The notes beneath the pieces were generated by a model. That model was not told where the DNA came from, searched no databases, and saw nothing but the letters and a program-made list of their open reading frames with translations. From UBA7672 sp965229115 (GTDB lineage: Bacteria > Pseudomonadota > Alphaproteobacteria > Caulobacterales > Hyphomonadaceae), in assembly GCA_965229115.1 (NCBI GenBank), contig CBDDIR010000003.1:248001-312000 (forward strand): 64,000 nt of DNA, written 5' to 3'. Below are positions 45,904-54,332 of this stretch, one piece after another. The stretch's first letter is position 1; every line of letters begins with the position of its first letter. Position numbers and translations under genes: made by a program.

Positions 45904-46722
45904 ATGGACACGACAACCATTCTTCAGGCGATCCTTCTGGGTCTGGTGGAGGGCCTGACGGAGTTTATTCCGGTGTCCTCGACGGGGCACCTGTTGCTGG
46001 CCCAGACGGCGCTGGGGCTGCATTCGCCGTTCTGGAATACGTTCGCGGTGGTCATCCAACTGGGCGCGATCCTGGCGGTGGTGGCGCTCTACTTCAGCAA
46101 GCTCTGGCATGTGCTGATCACCCTGCCGACCGAGGCGGCTTCGCGGCGGTTTGCGCTGTCGGTGATCATTGCCTGCATACCGGCCTTCGTGGCCGGGTTC
46201 TTCCTCAAGGACTTTATCAAGGGCTATCTGTTCGAGAGCCTGACGCTGATCTGCTGGTCGTTGGTGATCGGCGGGGTGGTGCTGCTGGTGATCGATCGCA
46301 TCGCGCCGAAGCCGGTGGATCTCAATGCGATGAACCTGCCGCTCTACAAGGCGGGGCTGATCGGGCTGTTCCAGGTTCTGTCGATCATCCCGGGCGTATC
46401 GCGTTCGGGGTCGACGATCGTGGGTTCGATGCTGCTCAAGATCGACAAGCGGGCGGCGGCGGAGTTTTCGTTCTTCCTGGCGATCCCGATCATGGTCGGC
46501 GCGTTCGTGCTCGACATTTTCGATAACAAGGATGCGCTGACGCCGGATAATTTCGGGATCATCGCGATCGGCTTCGTGGCCTCGTTCATCTTCGGACTGG
46601 TCGTCATCAAGGTGATGCTCGACTTCGTTCAGAAGCGGGGCTTTGGGCTGTTTGGCTGGTGGCGGATTCTGGTTGGCGGAGCAGGGCTGGCGGCGATCTA
46701 CTTCGCGGGCTGGGGTAGCTGA
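45904..46722 (+). CDS. uppP: Undecaprenyl-diphosphate phosphatase
   Basis: 272 residues with about eight hydrophobic segments. EGLTEFIPVSSTGHLLL and the later PGVSRSGSTIVGSMLL are the two catalytic signatures of the BacA/UppP family. The enzyme recycles undecaprenyl diphosphate to the monophosphate carrier used for cell-wall synthesis and confers bacitracin tolerance in other bacteria. It is divergent from gltD and abuts the convergent membrane protein gene directly. Confidence 0.97.
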   Translation: MDTTTILQAILLGLVEGLTEFIPVSSTGHLLLAQTALGLHSPFWNTFAVVIQLGAILAVVALYFSKLWHVLITLPTEAASRRFALSVIIACIPAFVAGFFLKDFIKGYLFESLTLICWSLVIGGVVLLVIDRIAPKPVDLNAMNLPLYKAGLIGLFQVLSIIPGVSRSGSTIVGSMLLKIDKRAAAEFSFFLAIPIMVGAFVLDIFDNKDALTPDNFGIIAIGFVASFIFGLVVIKVMLDFVQKRGFGLFGWWRILVGGAGLAAIYFAGWGS

Positions 46723-47055
46723 TCAGCCCTTGCCGGTAATCGGGCGGAGGACGCCGCGGATTACGAGGGCGCCGATGAAGGCGACGAGGGCGATGTCGAC
46801 CCATTTGGTCACGTCGTTCAGCGGACCCAGATCGAAGCCGGCGATCCAGCCGGTCAGGGAGACGTTGAAGGCCTTCATCAGCGTTCCGACCAGGAAAATG
46901 CCGAGGATTCCGAAGGCTGCGTCGCCCCAGAGGCCGAGCACCGCCTTGCCCCTGACGGCTTTCCGGGCGGCGAATCCGACGAGGGTGGCGATCAGGAGCC
47001 AGAGCGCGAGAACGCCCAGATTCATGCCGGAATAGTCGACAGCCAGCTTGTCCAT
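46723..47055 (-). CDS. GlsB/YeaQ-type small membrane protein
   Basis: 110 residues with three hydrophobic segments. LWLLIATLVGFAARKAVRG and LGLWGDAAFGILGIFLVGTLM match the glycine-rich pattern of GlsB/YeaQ/YmgE (transglycosylase-associated) stress proteins. The function of the family is poorly known. The stop codons of this gene and uppP are adjacent and convergent. Confidence 0.8.
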   Translation of the reverse strand: MDKLAVDYSGMNLGVLALWLLIATLVGFAARKAVRGKAVLGLWGDAAFGILGIFLVGTLMKAFNVSLTGWIAGFDLGPLNDVTKWVDIALVAFIGALVIRGVLRPITGKG

Positions 47056-47136
47056 CGTCCCGCTCCCCTGATCCGTCCCACCTTGGTGAAGGCTAGCCGG
47101 GACGGGGCGGGAAGCAAGTGAAGTCTCGACGAAGCC

Positions 47137-48123
47137 TTACGCGTCGACGCGGGATGCTTCGTCGACGTGCGGCGGCTGGAACTGGCCGTGCGGACGGTGG
47201 CGCCAGAGATAGGTCGGCGTGATCGCTTCGACCGACTCGAGCGAGGTGACGCCCAGATCGGCAATCGTGTTGGCGCCGGGGCTGACAATGTTGTCGGTCT
47301 TCAGCGACTGGATTTCATCGCCCGTGATCGGCGGGCCGAAGAACGGGTTCAGCTTCGACAACGCGCCGACGATATAGCCCATGGGAGCAGCAGCCGGGAT
47401 CGGCACGGGCAGCAGCATGCGCGGACGGTCGATCGTGCGCGTGATGTACTGCAGCAGCTCTTTCATCGTGTAGGTGCGCGGGCCGCCGATTTCGAACGTC
47501 TTGCCGGCGTGGCCGGGCTTGAGCGCGTTGGCGATGGCGGCGGCAGCGTCGCCCACATAGATCGGCTGGAATTTCGTCGAGCCGCCGATGAGCGGGAGAA
47601 TGGGGCTAAGACGGGAAAGACGGGCGAAGCGGGTGAAGAAGCCGTCTTCCGGTCCGAACAGGATCGAGGAGCGGATGATGACCGCGCTCTTGATCGCTTC
47701 GCGCGTTGCGGCTTCGCCTTCGGCCTTGGTGGCGGCGTAGTTGGAGGTCGATTTCTTGTCTGCGCCGATGGACGACATCAGGACGTAGTTGGTGATGCCG
47801 GCTTCGGCGGCGGCCTGCGCGATGTTGGCGGCGCCGAGGGCCTGCGTGCCCTGGAAGGTCTGCGAGCCGCGCTCGGTCAGGATGCCGACGAGGTTGACCA
47901 CGGCGTCGGCGTTTTCGAGGGCGCGCTTGATCGAGGGGCGGTTGCGGACGTTGGCCTGGACCAGCTGGACCTGGCCGACATCGCCCGCGAGTTTCACGTC
48001 ACCGGCGAGGTGGGGGCGGCGGGTCGCCACGCGGACGCGCCAGCCCTGACGGCACAGGGCGCGGACGACATGCCGGCCCAGGAAGCCAGAACCACCGAAA
48101 ACCGTGACAATCTTGCCAGCCAT
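47137..48123 (-). CDS. NDUFA9-like NAD(P)-binding protein
   Basis: 328 residues. VTVFGGSGFLGRHVVRAL is the Rossmann glycine motif; NYAATKAEGE replaces the catalytic YxxxK in the form seen in atypical SDRs of the complex I NDUFA9 group. FQPIYVGDAAAAIANAL and FEIGGPRTYTMKELL are also typical. Alphaproteobacterial members are thought to associate with complex I or quinone metabolism. The sequence immediately upstream is the end of a gene altered by repeat DNA. Confidence 0.93.
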   Translation of the reverse strand: MAGKIVTVFGGSGFLGRHVVRALCRQGWRVRVATRRPHLAGDVKLAGDVGQVQLVQANVRNRPSIKRALENADAVVNLVGILTERGSQTFQGTQALGAANIAQAAAEAGITNYVLMSSIGADKKSTSNYAATKAEGEAATREAIKSAVIIRSSILFGPEDGFFTRFARLSRLSPILPLIGGSTKFQPIYVGDAAAAIANALKPGHAGKTFEIGGPRTYTMKELLQYITRTIDRPRMLLPVPIPAAAPMGYIVGALSKLNPFFGPPITGDEIQSLKTDNIVSPGANTIADLGVTSLESVEAITPTYLWRHRPHGQFQPPHVDEASRVDA

Positions 48124-48889
48124 ATGCGTCTTTTATCCCTTTTAGGGGTGGTCCGAGGTGTGGGGGCGATAGACCAGAATCGAACGGGAAAGTCCATGCG
48201 GCGGGGTGGGGCCACGGGACGGGCGCGGGGTCGCGTTCCCGCAGGTGGAACCTGCGAGGCGGTTGCGACTGAGGATTGGGCAATCGGGGGTCAGGTGGGC
48301 CGGTGGCGTTCAGCCATCCGCGCGAAGACGCGCAGCCCCCTCCGTCTTGCGCGCAAGGGCGCGCAATCCACCTCCCCCGCCTTCGGCGAGGGAGGACTTC
48401 GAGGGCGGTGTGCGTTGTGAGTCCTCCACCGCCGAAGGCGGGGGAGGTGGATCGGTGCGTAGCATCGAGACGGAGGGGGCTGCTGGCGCGGAGCGACAGC
48501 GGATCGGTGTCGCGCTCCGCACGTCGTGCGGCGAGCTTGTCGAGGTTGTGGAAGTCGCGCGCGAGCTGGGTGATGCGGTTGAGGAGCTGGACGAAGCTCT
48601 TCGCGTTGCGGAGGTGAGGCGCGGGTTGAAGCGGGACATAGATGTAGCGCAGGCCCAGCATCTGGCGGGCGCGGGCGTGGATGAGCATGCGCATGGCGTA
48701 TTCGAGGACGCAGATGGCGCGTTCGAGCATGAGCCGGTCTTCGGGCCAGTAGGCGAAGCTTGCGATTTCTTCGGGGTCTGTGACGGCGTCCACCACCTGA
48801 CGCAGCCAGCCGCGCATGAGTTCACGGGCCCGCGCGACAGGGTCGAGCGGGAACAGGATGCGCAGGAGGATGAGGAACATCTGACCCAT
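47999..48889 (-). CDS. Uncharacterised protein with repeat-derived C-terminal extension
   Basis: 296 codons are open, but only the first about 130 look like protein: MGQMFLILLRILFPLDPVAR, ELMRGWLRQVVDAVTDPEE, EDRLMLERAICVLEYAMRML, VQLLNRITQLARDFHNLDKL, an alpha-helical sequence with heptad-like hydrophobics. After about residue 140 the frame runs through the inverted repeat at 48366-48452 and then through spacer into the start of the NDUFA9-like gene, overlapping it by 125 bases. The original stop has probably been replaced by repeat insertion. I do not recognise the N-terminal family. Confidence 0.5.
   Translation of the reverse strand: MGQMFLILLRILFPLDPVARARELMRGWLRQVVDAVTDPEEIASFAYWPEDRLMLERAICVLEYAMRMLIHARARQMLGLRYIYVPLQPAPHLRNAKSFVQLLNRITQLARDFHNLDKLAARRAERDTDPLSLRASSPLRLDATHRSTSPAFGGGGLTTHTALEVLPRRRRGRWIARPCAQDGGGCASSRGWLNATGPPDPRLPNPQSQPPRRFHLRERDPAPVPWPHPAAWTFPFDSGLSPPHLGPPLKGIKDAYGWQDCHGFRWFWLPGPACRPRPVPSGLARPRGDPPPPPRR
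48366..48452. repeat. Inverted repeat, family C
   Basis: The 33-base arms 48366-48398 and 48420-48452 pair with very few mismatches; ATCCACCTCCCCCGCC begins the left arm and GGCGGGGGAGGTGGAT ends the right arm. It lies inside the 3' part of the reading frame at 47999-48889. Related CTTCCCCCG/CGGGGGAAG stems recur at 49178-49199, 49285-49307 and 50771-50792. Confidence 0.85.
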
Positions 48890-48930
48890 GGGTGGGAGTA
48901 TAACCCTGGGCCATGGGGGTGCGGGATTTG

Positions 48931-49022
48931 GGGAGGTCTGTCCTACAAGTTGTGGGCGCAGGTGGTTGAAATCATGCGGGATGATTTTTTGTTGTCCTGC
49001 AGTTTCGGATCAGCTCCGTCCC
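48931..49022 (+). repeat. Diverged repeat (copy 2 of 2)
   Basis: This stretch matches the minus strand of 9138-9228. It also contains a short internal direct repeat of 24 bases: GTCCTGCAGTTT at 48994 and GTCCCACAGTTT at 49018. No protein is evident. The rest of 48890-49515 holds the palindromes listed below and no gene. Confidence 0.55.
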
Positions 49023-49040
49023 ACAGTTTTGACCTCAGCT

Positions 49041-49141
49041 TGTCATCCCGGCCGTAGCGAAGCGGAGAGCCGGGAACCACAGGGAGAGTGTCGCGCGCTC
49101 ACAATGGGTCCCGGATAGCGCTGCGCGCTTCCGGGATGACA
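49041..49141. repeat. Palindromic repeat, family B (copy 2)
   Basis: Outer arms TGTCATCCCGG (49041-49051) and CCGGGATGACA (49131-49141) are identical to those of the copy at 9770-9868, and the inner ATGGGTCCCGG is shared. The middle differs, as expected for old interspersed copies. Confidence 0.85.
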
Positions 49142-49177
49142 AGTGGTGTGTGTTGCGCCGGCGGGAGTTGGTGAGTT

Positions 49178-49307
49178 CTTCCCCCGCTTGCGGGGGAAGT
49201 GGATCGACGCGCAGCGGCGAGACGTTGGGGGCGGGTTGCGGGGGCGGTGCGTGTGACTCGCCCCCATCCCGGCTTCGCCGTACTTCCCCCGTTTCACGGG
49301 GGAAGAG
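49178..49307. repeat. Paired GC-rich hairpins (family C relatives)
   Basis: CTTCCCCCGC-TT-GCGGGGGAAG occupies 49178-49199, and CTTCCCCCG-TTTCA-CGGGGGAAG occupies 49285-49307. The first hairpin is followed by TGGATCGACGCGCAGCGGCGAGACG, resembling the flanks of the other family members. Confidence 0.75.
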
Positions 49308-49515
49308 CTACGCCGGTGCGCGCGTCGCGTTGACGTAGCGGGTGGTTGTCGGAGCGTTCTCAGGCGTTGGCGTCGCGCTCATCGGGGTTTCTCTGAAATG
49401 TGTTTGGGCGCCGCACTTCCGGCGGGGCGGGGGGTTGAACACACTCTTGGGCAAAGGGGACGGCGGACTTCGGGTGCGAGGTTGGGGGCCGCGTTGAGGC
49501 AAGAGGAGGAACGCC

Positions 49516-50547
49516 GTGAAGTTTTCTGTGATGCTGGTTTCGTGTGTCTGCGCGATGGCGATTGCGCCCGCAGCCCTGGCGCAGGCGGCGCCGGCTTATG
49601 ATCCGCCGAAGACGAAGTGGGGCGTGCCGGACCTGCAGGGGTTCTGGAGCAGCGCTTCGCTGACGACGATGCAACGGCCGAACGGGGCTAGCGGGTTGAT
49701 CGTGAGCGACGAGGAAGCGGGCAAGCTGTTCAACCGGAACATCTATACGCGCGTGGCGAAGGAAGAAGAGGGACTGTCGAAGCATGAGTTGCTGACGGAT
49801 GGAAATCCGGATCGCGCTTACAACCGCTTCTGGATGGATCCGGGCGCGGACCTCGGCAAGATCGATGGCAAGTATCGCTCGTCATGGGTGGTGGAGCCGG
49901 CGAACGGGCAGATCCCCTACAAGGGCGATTCACGCGCGGCGCGGCCGGCGGAGTCGGAAGAGGCATTCGCCGACCTGAAGAGCGACAACCCGGAAGATCG
50001 CGGGATGCCGGAGCGCTGCATCTGGGGCTTCACGGGCGGGCCGGGGCCTGTGCTCTACAACTCGATGTACAACAACAACTACCAGCTCGTGCAGACGCCC
50101 GAGTATGTGATGATCGTGGCGGAGATGAACCACGATGTGCGGATCATTCCGATCGGCGCGACGCACAAGGCAGGCGCCCTGCCGAAGTGGGGCGGGGATT
50201 CGGTTGGCCGCTATGAGGGCAATACGCTGGTGGTGGAGACCACCAATGTGGAGCCGCGGCAGAACAGCTATATCTCGAAGACCGGCAAGGTGACCGAGCG
50301 CTTCACGCGCGCGAGCGATGGGCAGATCGTCTATCAGTACACGGTGGAAGATCCCTCGCGCTATGCGCAAGCATGGAAGGGCGAGATGCCGCTGAATGCC
50401 TCGCAGGGGCCGTATGAGTATGCGTGCCATGAGGGGAACTATTCGATGGTGAACCTGCTGGGCGGCGCGCGCGCGTTCGAGCGCGAGGGGAAGAAGAACG
50501 GGGTTCGGAAGCAGATCTTTGCGGGGGTGGCGGAGGCGGATGAGTAG
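49516..50547 (+). CDS. Secreted protein with CHEGNY signature (paralogue 1)
   Basis: 343 residues from a GTG with AGGAGGA upstream. The signal peptide ends at APAALAQ. The mature part begins WGVPDLQGFWSSASLTTM, then YNRFWMDPG, SSWVVEPANG, LYNSMYNNNYQLVQTPE, VAEMNHDVRIIPI, and ends YEYACHEGNY. The same order of motifs is found in the protein at 56593-57840. I know this as a family of unassigned exported proteins and cannot give a function. Two conserved Cys residues (ERC and ACHEGNY) could form a disulfide or bind metal with the following His. Confidence 0.8.
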   Translation: MKFSVMLVSCVCAMAIAPAALAQAAPAYDPPKTKWGVPDLQGFWSSASLTTMQRPNGASGLIVSDEEAGKLFNRNIYTRVAKEEEGLSKHELLTDGNPDRAYNRFWMDPGADLGKIDGKYRSSWVVEPANGQIPYKGDSRAARPAESEEAFADLKSDNPEDRGMPERCIWGFTGGPGPVLYNSMYNNNYQLVQTPEYVMIVAEMNHDVRIIPIGATHKAGALPKWGGDSVGRYEGNTLVVETTNVEPRQNSYISKTGKVTERFTRASDGQIVYQYTVEDPSRYAQAWKGEMPLNASQGPYEYACHEGNYSMVNLLGGARAFEREGKKNGVRKQIFAGVAEADE

Positions 50548-50555
50548 GGGAGCAC

Positions 50556-50610
50556 GCGCTCGCCCTTCGACGGACGGCCCGCTTTGCGGGCCTGCTCAGG
50601 ATGAGCGCTA
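50556..50610. repeat. Partial copy of repeat family A
   Basis: CCTTCGACGGACG followed by CTGCTCAGGATGAGCGCT matches the left half of the palindrome at 4104-4241; the mirrored half is missing here. Confidence 0.75.
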
Positions 50611-50617
50611 ACCTCGG

Positions 50618-50714
50618 TCGTCATTCCCGCCGAAGCGCAGCGGAGAGCGGGAACCCAGGGGCGGCTTTCGCTGTGCTTGGAGCCCCTAGGTTCCTGCTTT
50701 CGCAGGAATGACGA
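50618..50714. repeat. Palindromic repeat (TCGTCATTCC type)
   Basis: TCGTCATTCCCGC and GCAGGAATGACGA form the outer arms at the two ends of this interval; GGAACCCAGGGGC and GCCCCTAGGTTCC pair inside. It resembles family B in layout but has different arms. A further CTTCCCCCG hairpin lies at 50771-50792, so the whole 50548-50852 gap is repeat DNA plus the start region of the next gene. Confidence 0.75.
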
Positions 50715-50852
50715 TTGAGGGAGCTCGCTTGGGACTCGCCCCCATCGTCTCGCGGCTTCGCCGCGATCCACTTCCCCCGTGAACGGGGGAAGAGGGCAGA
50801 CACGAGCGTCGGTGGGTTTGTCGCCGTCTGCCGGCTGTGCCAGTTTCCAAAA

Positions 50853-51341
50853 ATGGACCCGATCTTCTCAGCGGTTGAGCAGACGCCGTTTTCCGTTTGG
50901 ATGCGGGAGGATCTGTATGCGTATTTCATTGCGCTGATCTTTCATTCGCTTGGGATGGCTCTGCTGATCGGCGGGGGGATTGTTGTCGCGTTGCGGGTGA
51001 TCGGGTTTGCGCCGGCGGCGCGGCTTGAGAAGTTTCGCGGGTTCTTTCCGGTGATGTGGACTGGCGCGGTGATGGCGATCGTGTCGGGCGTGGCGTTGCT
51101 GATCGGGTATCCGGCTAAGGCGCTGACCAATCCGGTGTTTGCGTTGAAGTTTGCGTGCCTGATCGGGGCGGCGTTTGTTGTGCGGCATCTGGCGCGTGAG
51201 CTGTTTTCTGTGGCGGAGCGGGGCGAGGCGTTGCCGTCGTGGGGGCGGTCGCTCGGCATTGCGGCGCTGGTGTTGTGGCTGGGTGGCGTGGCGGCGGGCA
51301 AGTTGCTGCTGCACACGTACACGATCCTGCTGGTGTCGTGA
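50853..51341 (+). CDS. Small polytopic membrane protein (tandem paralogue a)
   Basis: 162 residues from the ATG at 50853 (MDPIFSAVEQTPFSVW); upstream in-frame codons come from repeat DNA. About four hydrophobic segments: YFIALIFHSLGMALLIGGGI, MWTGAVMAIVSGVALLIG, FALKFACLIGAAFVV and GIAALVLWLGGVAAG. A conserved His sits in the first segment. The next gene encodes a related protein and starts in this gene's stop (TGATG). The family is uncharacterised; the His residues in or near the membrane leave haem or metal binding possible, but nothing proves it. Confidence 0.78.
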   Translation: MDPIFSAVEQTPFSVWMREDLYAYFIALIFHSLGMALLIGGGIVVALRVIGFAPAARLEKFRGFFPVMWTGAVMAIVSGVALLIGYPAKALTNPVFALKFACLIGAAFVVRHLARELFSVAERGEALPSWGRSLGIAALVLWLGGVAAGKLLLHTYTILLVS

Positions 51342-51880
51342 TGGATCCGATTTTTGATCCTGTGTTTGATCCTGGCGCAATCGAGCAGTGGGCGCGGGAC
51401 ACCGGCATCTTCGCGATGATGAATTCGAAGTGGGGATGGCCGATTGCGGAGATCGTCCACTTCTTCGGATTGTGCCTGCTGATCGGGACGGTGGGGATGT
51501 TCGACCTGCGCATGATGGGCGTGGCGCGGGGCGTGACGATGAAGGAGCTGCACCGGCTCGTGCCGTTCGGGATCGCGGGATATGCGATGTGCGTGGCGAC
51601 GGGGTTGCTGTTCGTGGTGAGTGCGCCTGGGCAGTATCTCTACAATCCGGCGATGCAGATGAAGATCGTGCTGATGGCTGTCGCCGGGGCGAATCTGGCG
51701 ATGTTTTACGCCACAGCGGCGAGTGCCGTGGAGGCTGCCGGACCCGATGATCTGCCGCCTGTTCGGGCGCGGGTGATCGGATTTGTGTCACTGGCAAGTT
51801 GGTTGGGCGTGATCGTTGCGGGGCGTCTTGTGACCTTTTTCCGGCCACCTGAACACTGGTGCCTGTGGTGCGTCAGCTAA
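51341..51880 (+). CDS. Small polytopic membrane protein (tandem paralogue b)
   Basis: 179 residues from the ATG at 51341, again beginning MDPIF. PIAEIVHFFGLCLLIGTVGMF parallels the first segment of the preceding protein, including the His and the LLIG; VPFGIAGYAMCVATGLLFVV and MKIVLMAVAGANLAMFYA parallel the next two. An extra N-terminal part has WARDTGIFAMMNSKWGWP. The two probably form a heteromeric membrane complex, inferred from paralogy and translational coupling. It lies downstream of the secreted CHEGNY protein on the same strand. Confidence 0.8.
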   Translation: MDPIFDPVFDPGAIEQWARDTGIFAMMNSKWGWPIAEIVHFFGLCLLIGTVGMFDLRMMGVARGVTMKELHRLVPFGIAGYAMCVATGLLFVVSAPGQYLYNPAMQMKIVLMAVAGANLAMFYATAASAVEAAGPDDLPPVRARVIGFVSLASWLGVIVAGRLVTFFRPPEHWCLWCVS

Positions 51881-51944
51881 GCTCTTGATCCGCTTTGCCG
51901 TCGCGTCCATATGCACGCCAAATCCCTCCCCGGAGCATGTGAAT

Positions 51945-52463
51945 ATGATCGGCAACAAGGTTCCTGACGTCACCTTCAAGACGCGCGTCCGCGATGAAAG
52001 CATCGGCGGCCCGAACCCGTACAAGTGGGAAGACAAGACCACGAAGGACTACTTCGAAGGCAAGAAGGTGATCGTGTTCTCGCTGCCGGGCGCGTTCACG
52101 CCGACCTGCTCGACCTACCAGCTGCCGGACTTCGAGAAGCTGGCGCCGGAGTTCAAGGCCAAGGGCATCGACGATATCTTCTGCGTGTCGGTGAACGACT
52201 CGTTCGTGATGAACCAGTGGGCCAAGGGCCAGAACCTGGCCAACGTGAAAGTCATCCCGGATGGCTCGGGCAAGTTCACCAAGGGCATGGGCATGCTCGT
52301 GGACAAGGACAATGTCGGCTTTGGCCAGCGTTCGTGGCGCTATGCTGCGGTGATCGAGGATGGCGTGGTGACGAAATGGTTCGAAGAGCCGGGCCGTGTC
52401 GATAACTGTGCGGACGACCCCTATGGCGAGAGCTCGCCGCAGAACGTGCTGAAGAACATCTAG
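51945..52463 (+). CDS. Prx5-type peroxiredoxin
   Basis: 172 residues from the ATG at 51945, with GGAG nine bases upstream. VIVFSLPGAFTPTCSTYQLP carries the peroxidatic Cys55 in the Prx5-type PGAFTPTCS motif, and SFVMNQWAKGQ and GFGQRSWRYAAVIEDGVV follow the family pattern. It reduces hydroperoxides in the cytoplasm using glutaredoxin or thioredoxin. A second Cys near the C terminus (VDNCADDPYGESS) is at the place typical for AhpC/Prx5-like proteins of alphaproteobacteria. Confidence 0.95.
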   Translation: MIGNKVPDVTFKTRVRDESIGGPNPYKWEDKTTKDYFEGKKVIVFSLPGAFTPTCSTYQLPDFEKLAPEFKAKGIDDIFCVSVNDSFVMNQWAKGQNLANVKVIPDGSGKFTKGMGMLVDKDNVGFGQRSWRYAAVIEDGVVTKWFEEPGRVDNCADDPYGESSPQNVLKNI

Positions 52464-52591
52464 GTTCTTCTCGTACGGATGGAATTGAGGTGGCGGCGCT
52501 GATGAAGCGCCGCCATTTTTCGTTTGGGCTGGTGACATGAGCTGTCAGCAGGCGGCTTGCGGACGGGCTGGGCCGGGTGGAAGCTGCGGGG

Positions 52592-53263
52592 ATGGCGAAG
52601 GCGAAGACTGCAGCGGTGATCGAACTCGACGTGACGGATGCGAAGCAGCTGGCGAAGGCTGTGCGCGTGCTGGCGAAGGAGTGCGCGATCATCAAGGCGG
52701 CGCATGAGTTTGTCGGCGTGCCGGAATGGCGGACGCGTCAGGGCGATTATGCGGGGCTGGCGCGGATCATCGCGTATCAGCAGCTCTCCACCAAAGCTGC
52801 GGGGACGATCTGGGGCCGGGTGGAGGTGTTGCTGGGTAGAGTCACGCCCAAGAGCGTGTTGGCGGCGGACATTGATGCGTTGCGGGCGTGCGGTCTGTCG
52901 CGGCCGAAGATCTCGCACATCCGATCGATCGCTGAGGCGGTGGAGTCTGGTGCGCTGAACCTGCGGCGGGTGGCCAAAGCGTCGGATGCGGATGCGCAGG
53001 CTGAGCTGGTGGCCGTGAAGGGCATCGGGCCGTGGACGGCGGATGTCTATCTGATGTTCTGCCTGGGCCGGTGGGACGTGTTTCCACACGCCGATATCGG
53101 CCTGTCCGAGGCCTACCGGATGATCTCCGGCGAGCGGAAACGGCACCCGCCCAAGAAGTTTCTGCGCACTGGAGAGCGCTGGCGACCCTACCGGGGGGTA
53201 GCAGCGCACATGCTGTGGTCCTACATTAATGCTGCTCGTGACGCGCAACGCGGCGGGGCGTGA
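52592..53263 (+). CDS. DNA-3-methyladenine glycosylase (AlkA/HhH-GPD type)
   Basis: 223 residues from the ATG at 52592; a GTG five codons earlier is possible. The HhH element is LVAVKGIGPWTADVYLMFCL, followed by DVFPHADIGL, whose Asp is the expected catalytic residue of the HhH-GPD fold. IIAYQQLSTKAAGTIWGRV matches the first helix pair. It excises alkylated purines in base-excision repair. It has no FeS cluster, in line with the AlkA-like group. Confidence 0.92.
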   Translation: MAKAKTAAVIELDVTDAKQLAKAVRVLAKECAIIKAAHEFVGVPEWRTRQGDYAGLARIIAYQQLSTKAAGTIWGRVEVLLGRVTPKSVLAADIDALRACGLSRPKISHIRSIAEAVESGALNLRRVAKASDADAQAELVAVKGIGPWTADVYLMFCLGRWDVFPHADIGLSEAYRMISGERKRHPPKKFLRTGERWRPYRGVAAHMLWSYINAARDAQRGGA

Positions 53264-53465
53264 CTTTTCGGCCTCAGATTGCTTCCCGTTCAGGAATGGG
53301 ACGCCTCTGACGGCTGGACATGTCGTGGGCCTGTCGTGATGCTGTGTCAGAGAATCAAGTGACCCCGGCCGCTGGAGCCATGTGGCGCAGTTGGGGAACC
53401 GGACCTGTCCGGCGATTGGCGCCTCACTTTGCGCCGGCCTGACCTGTCCAAGACGACGGGCCCAC

Positions 53466-54029
53466 ATGACCCAGCTTGTATCTACTGCGCCAAATGCATT
53501 TCCGGCGCTTGTCCTGAATGCCGACTTCAGACCGTTGTCGTATTATCCGCTATCGCTGTGGCCGTGGCAGGAGGTGGTGAAATCCGTCTTCCTCGAGCGC
53601 GTCGACGTGGTGGCCGAGTACGACCAGTTCGTGCACTCGCCTTCGCTGACGATGAAGCTGCCAAGCGTCATCGCGCTGCGGGAGTTCGTGAAGCAGGATC
53701 GCCAGCCGGCTTTCACGCGCTTCAACGTGTTCCTGCGCGACGGCTTCAAGTGCGCGTATTGCGGATCGCACGAGGACCTGACGTTCGACCATCTCATCCC
53801 GCGTTCCAAGGGCGGGCGGACGAGCTGGGAGAACATCGTGGCGGCTTGCTCGCCGTGCAACCTGCGGAAGGGCGGGCGGCTGGCGCATGACATCGGCATG
53901 CATCCGAGCCAGCGTCCGCATCGGCCGACCACGTTCCAGCTGCAGGAGATGGGCCGCAAATTCCCGCCCAACCACCTGCACGACACCTGGCTCGACTATC
54001 TCTATTGGGATGTCGAACTGGAGACGTGA
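53466..54029 (+). CDS. HNH endonuclease
   Basis: 187 residues from the ATG at 53466 (MTQLVSTAPNAFPALVLNAD). The HNH motif is complete: CAYCG, then TFDHLIPRSKGG, then WENIVAACSPCNLRKGGR, with the two CxxC pairs binding structural zinc. The N-terminal half (SYYPLSLWPWQEVVKSVFLE) is the conserved leader of a housekeeping HNH family widespread in alphaproteobacteria. The cellular role is not established. It is not adjacent to a restriction or phage gene. Confidence 0.93.
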   Translation: MTQLVSTAPNAFPALVLNADFRPLSYYPLSLWPWQEVVKSVFLERVDVVAEYDQFVHSPSLTMKLPSVIALREFVKQDRQPAFTRFNVFLRDGFKCAYCGSHEDLTFDHLIPRSKGGRTSWENIVAACSPCNLRKGGRLAHDIGMHPSQRPHRPTTFQLQEMGRKFPPNHLHDTWLDYLYWDVELET

Positions 54030-54332
54030 GGGTAGGCCGCAGCTAACCTCTGCTAATTTCCTGAAGCGGAAATTCGTTGCCGTGGCGTGACGCCCGGCGT
54101 CTTTGATTTGTCATTGATCGACGACGTAGCGGAAGCTTCGATGCATCTGCTGCGTTGTCAAAGACGTGATCAGATTCGCCAGCGCTTGAATGCACACGCG
54201 CATCGCAAACGCGACGTTGCGCGCGGGTTTCGGCGAAGCAGAAAGCGATCATGACAATGCGCTTTCACTTGACCGTCGCTGGAGGCTTCGTCCAACTGAC
54301 GCCATAAAAAATAGAGTTCCTTAGGGGGGACA
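54030..54332 (+). other. Gene-free interval of about 300 bases
   Basis: No reading frame with protein-like composition is visible. The stretch is less GC-rich than its surroundings near 54050-54110 and 54300-54330 (CATAAAAAATAGAG), which may be the promoter of the following lipoprotein gene; TTAGGGGGG at 54321 is its ribosome-binding region. Confidence 0.5.

Noticed and set aside
45681..46526. A 281-codon frame overlapping uppP
   Set aside because: The uppP frame carries both catalytic signatures; the overlapping frame is a +1 shadow with Gly/Asp-rich nonsense.
48366..50792. CRISPR array
   Set aside because: The repeated units are palindromes with irregular spacing and no constant-length spacers, and no cas gene is near.
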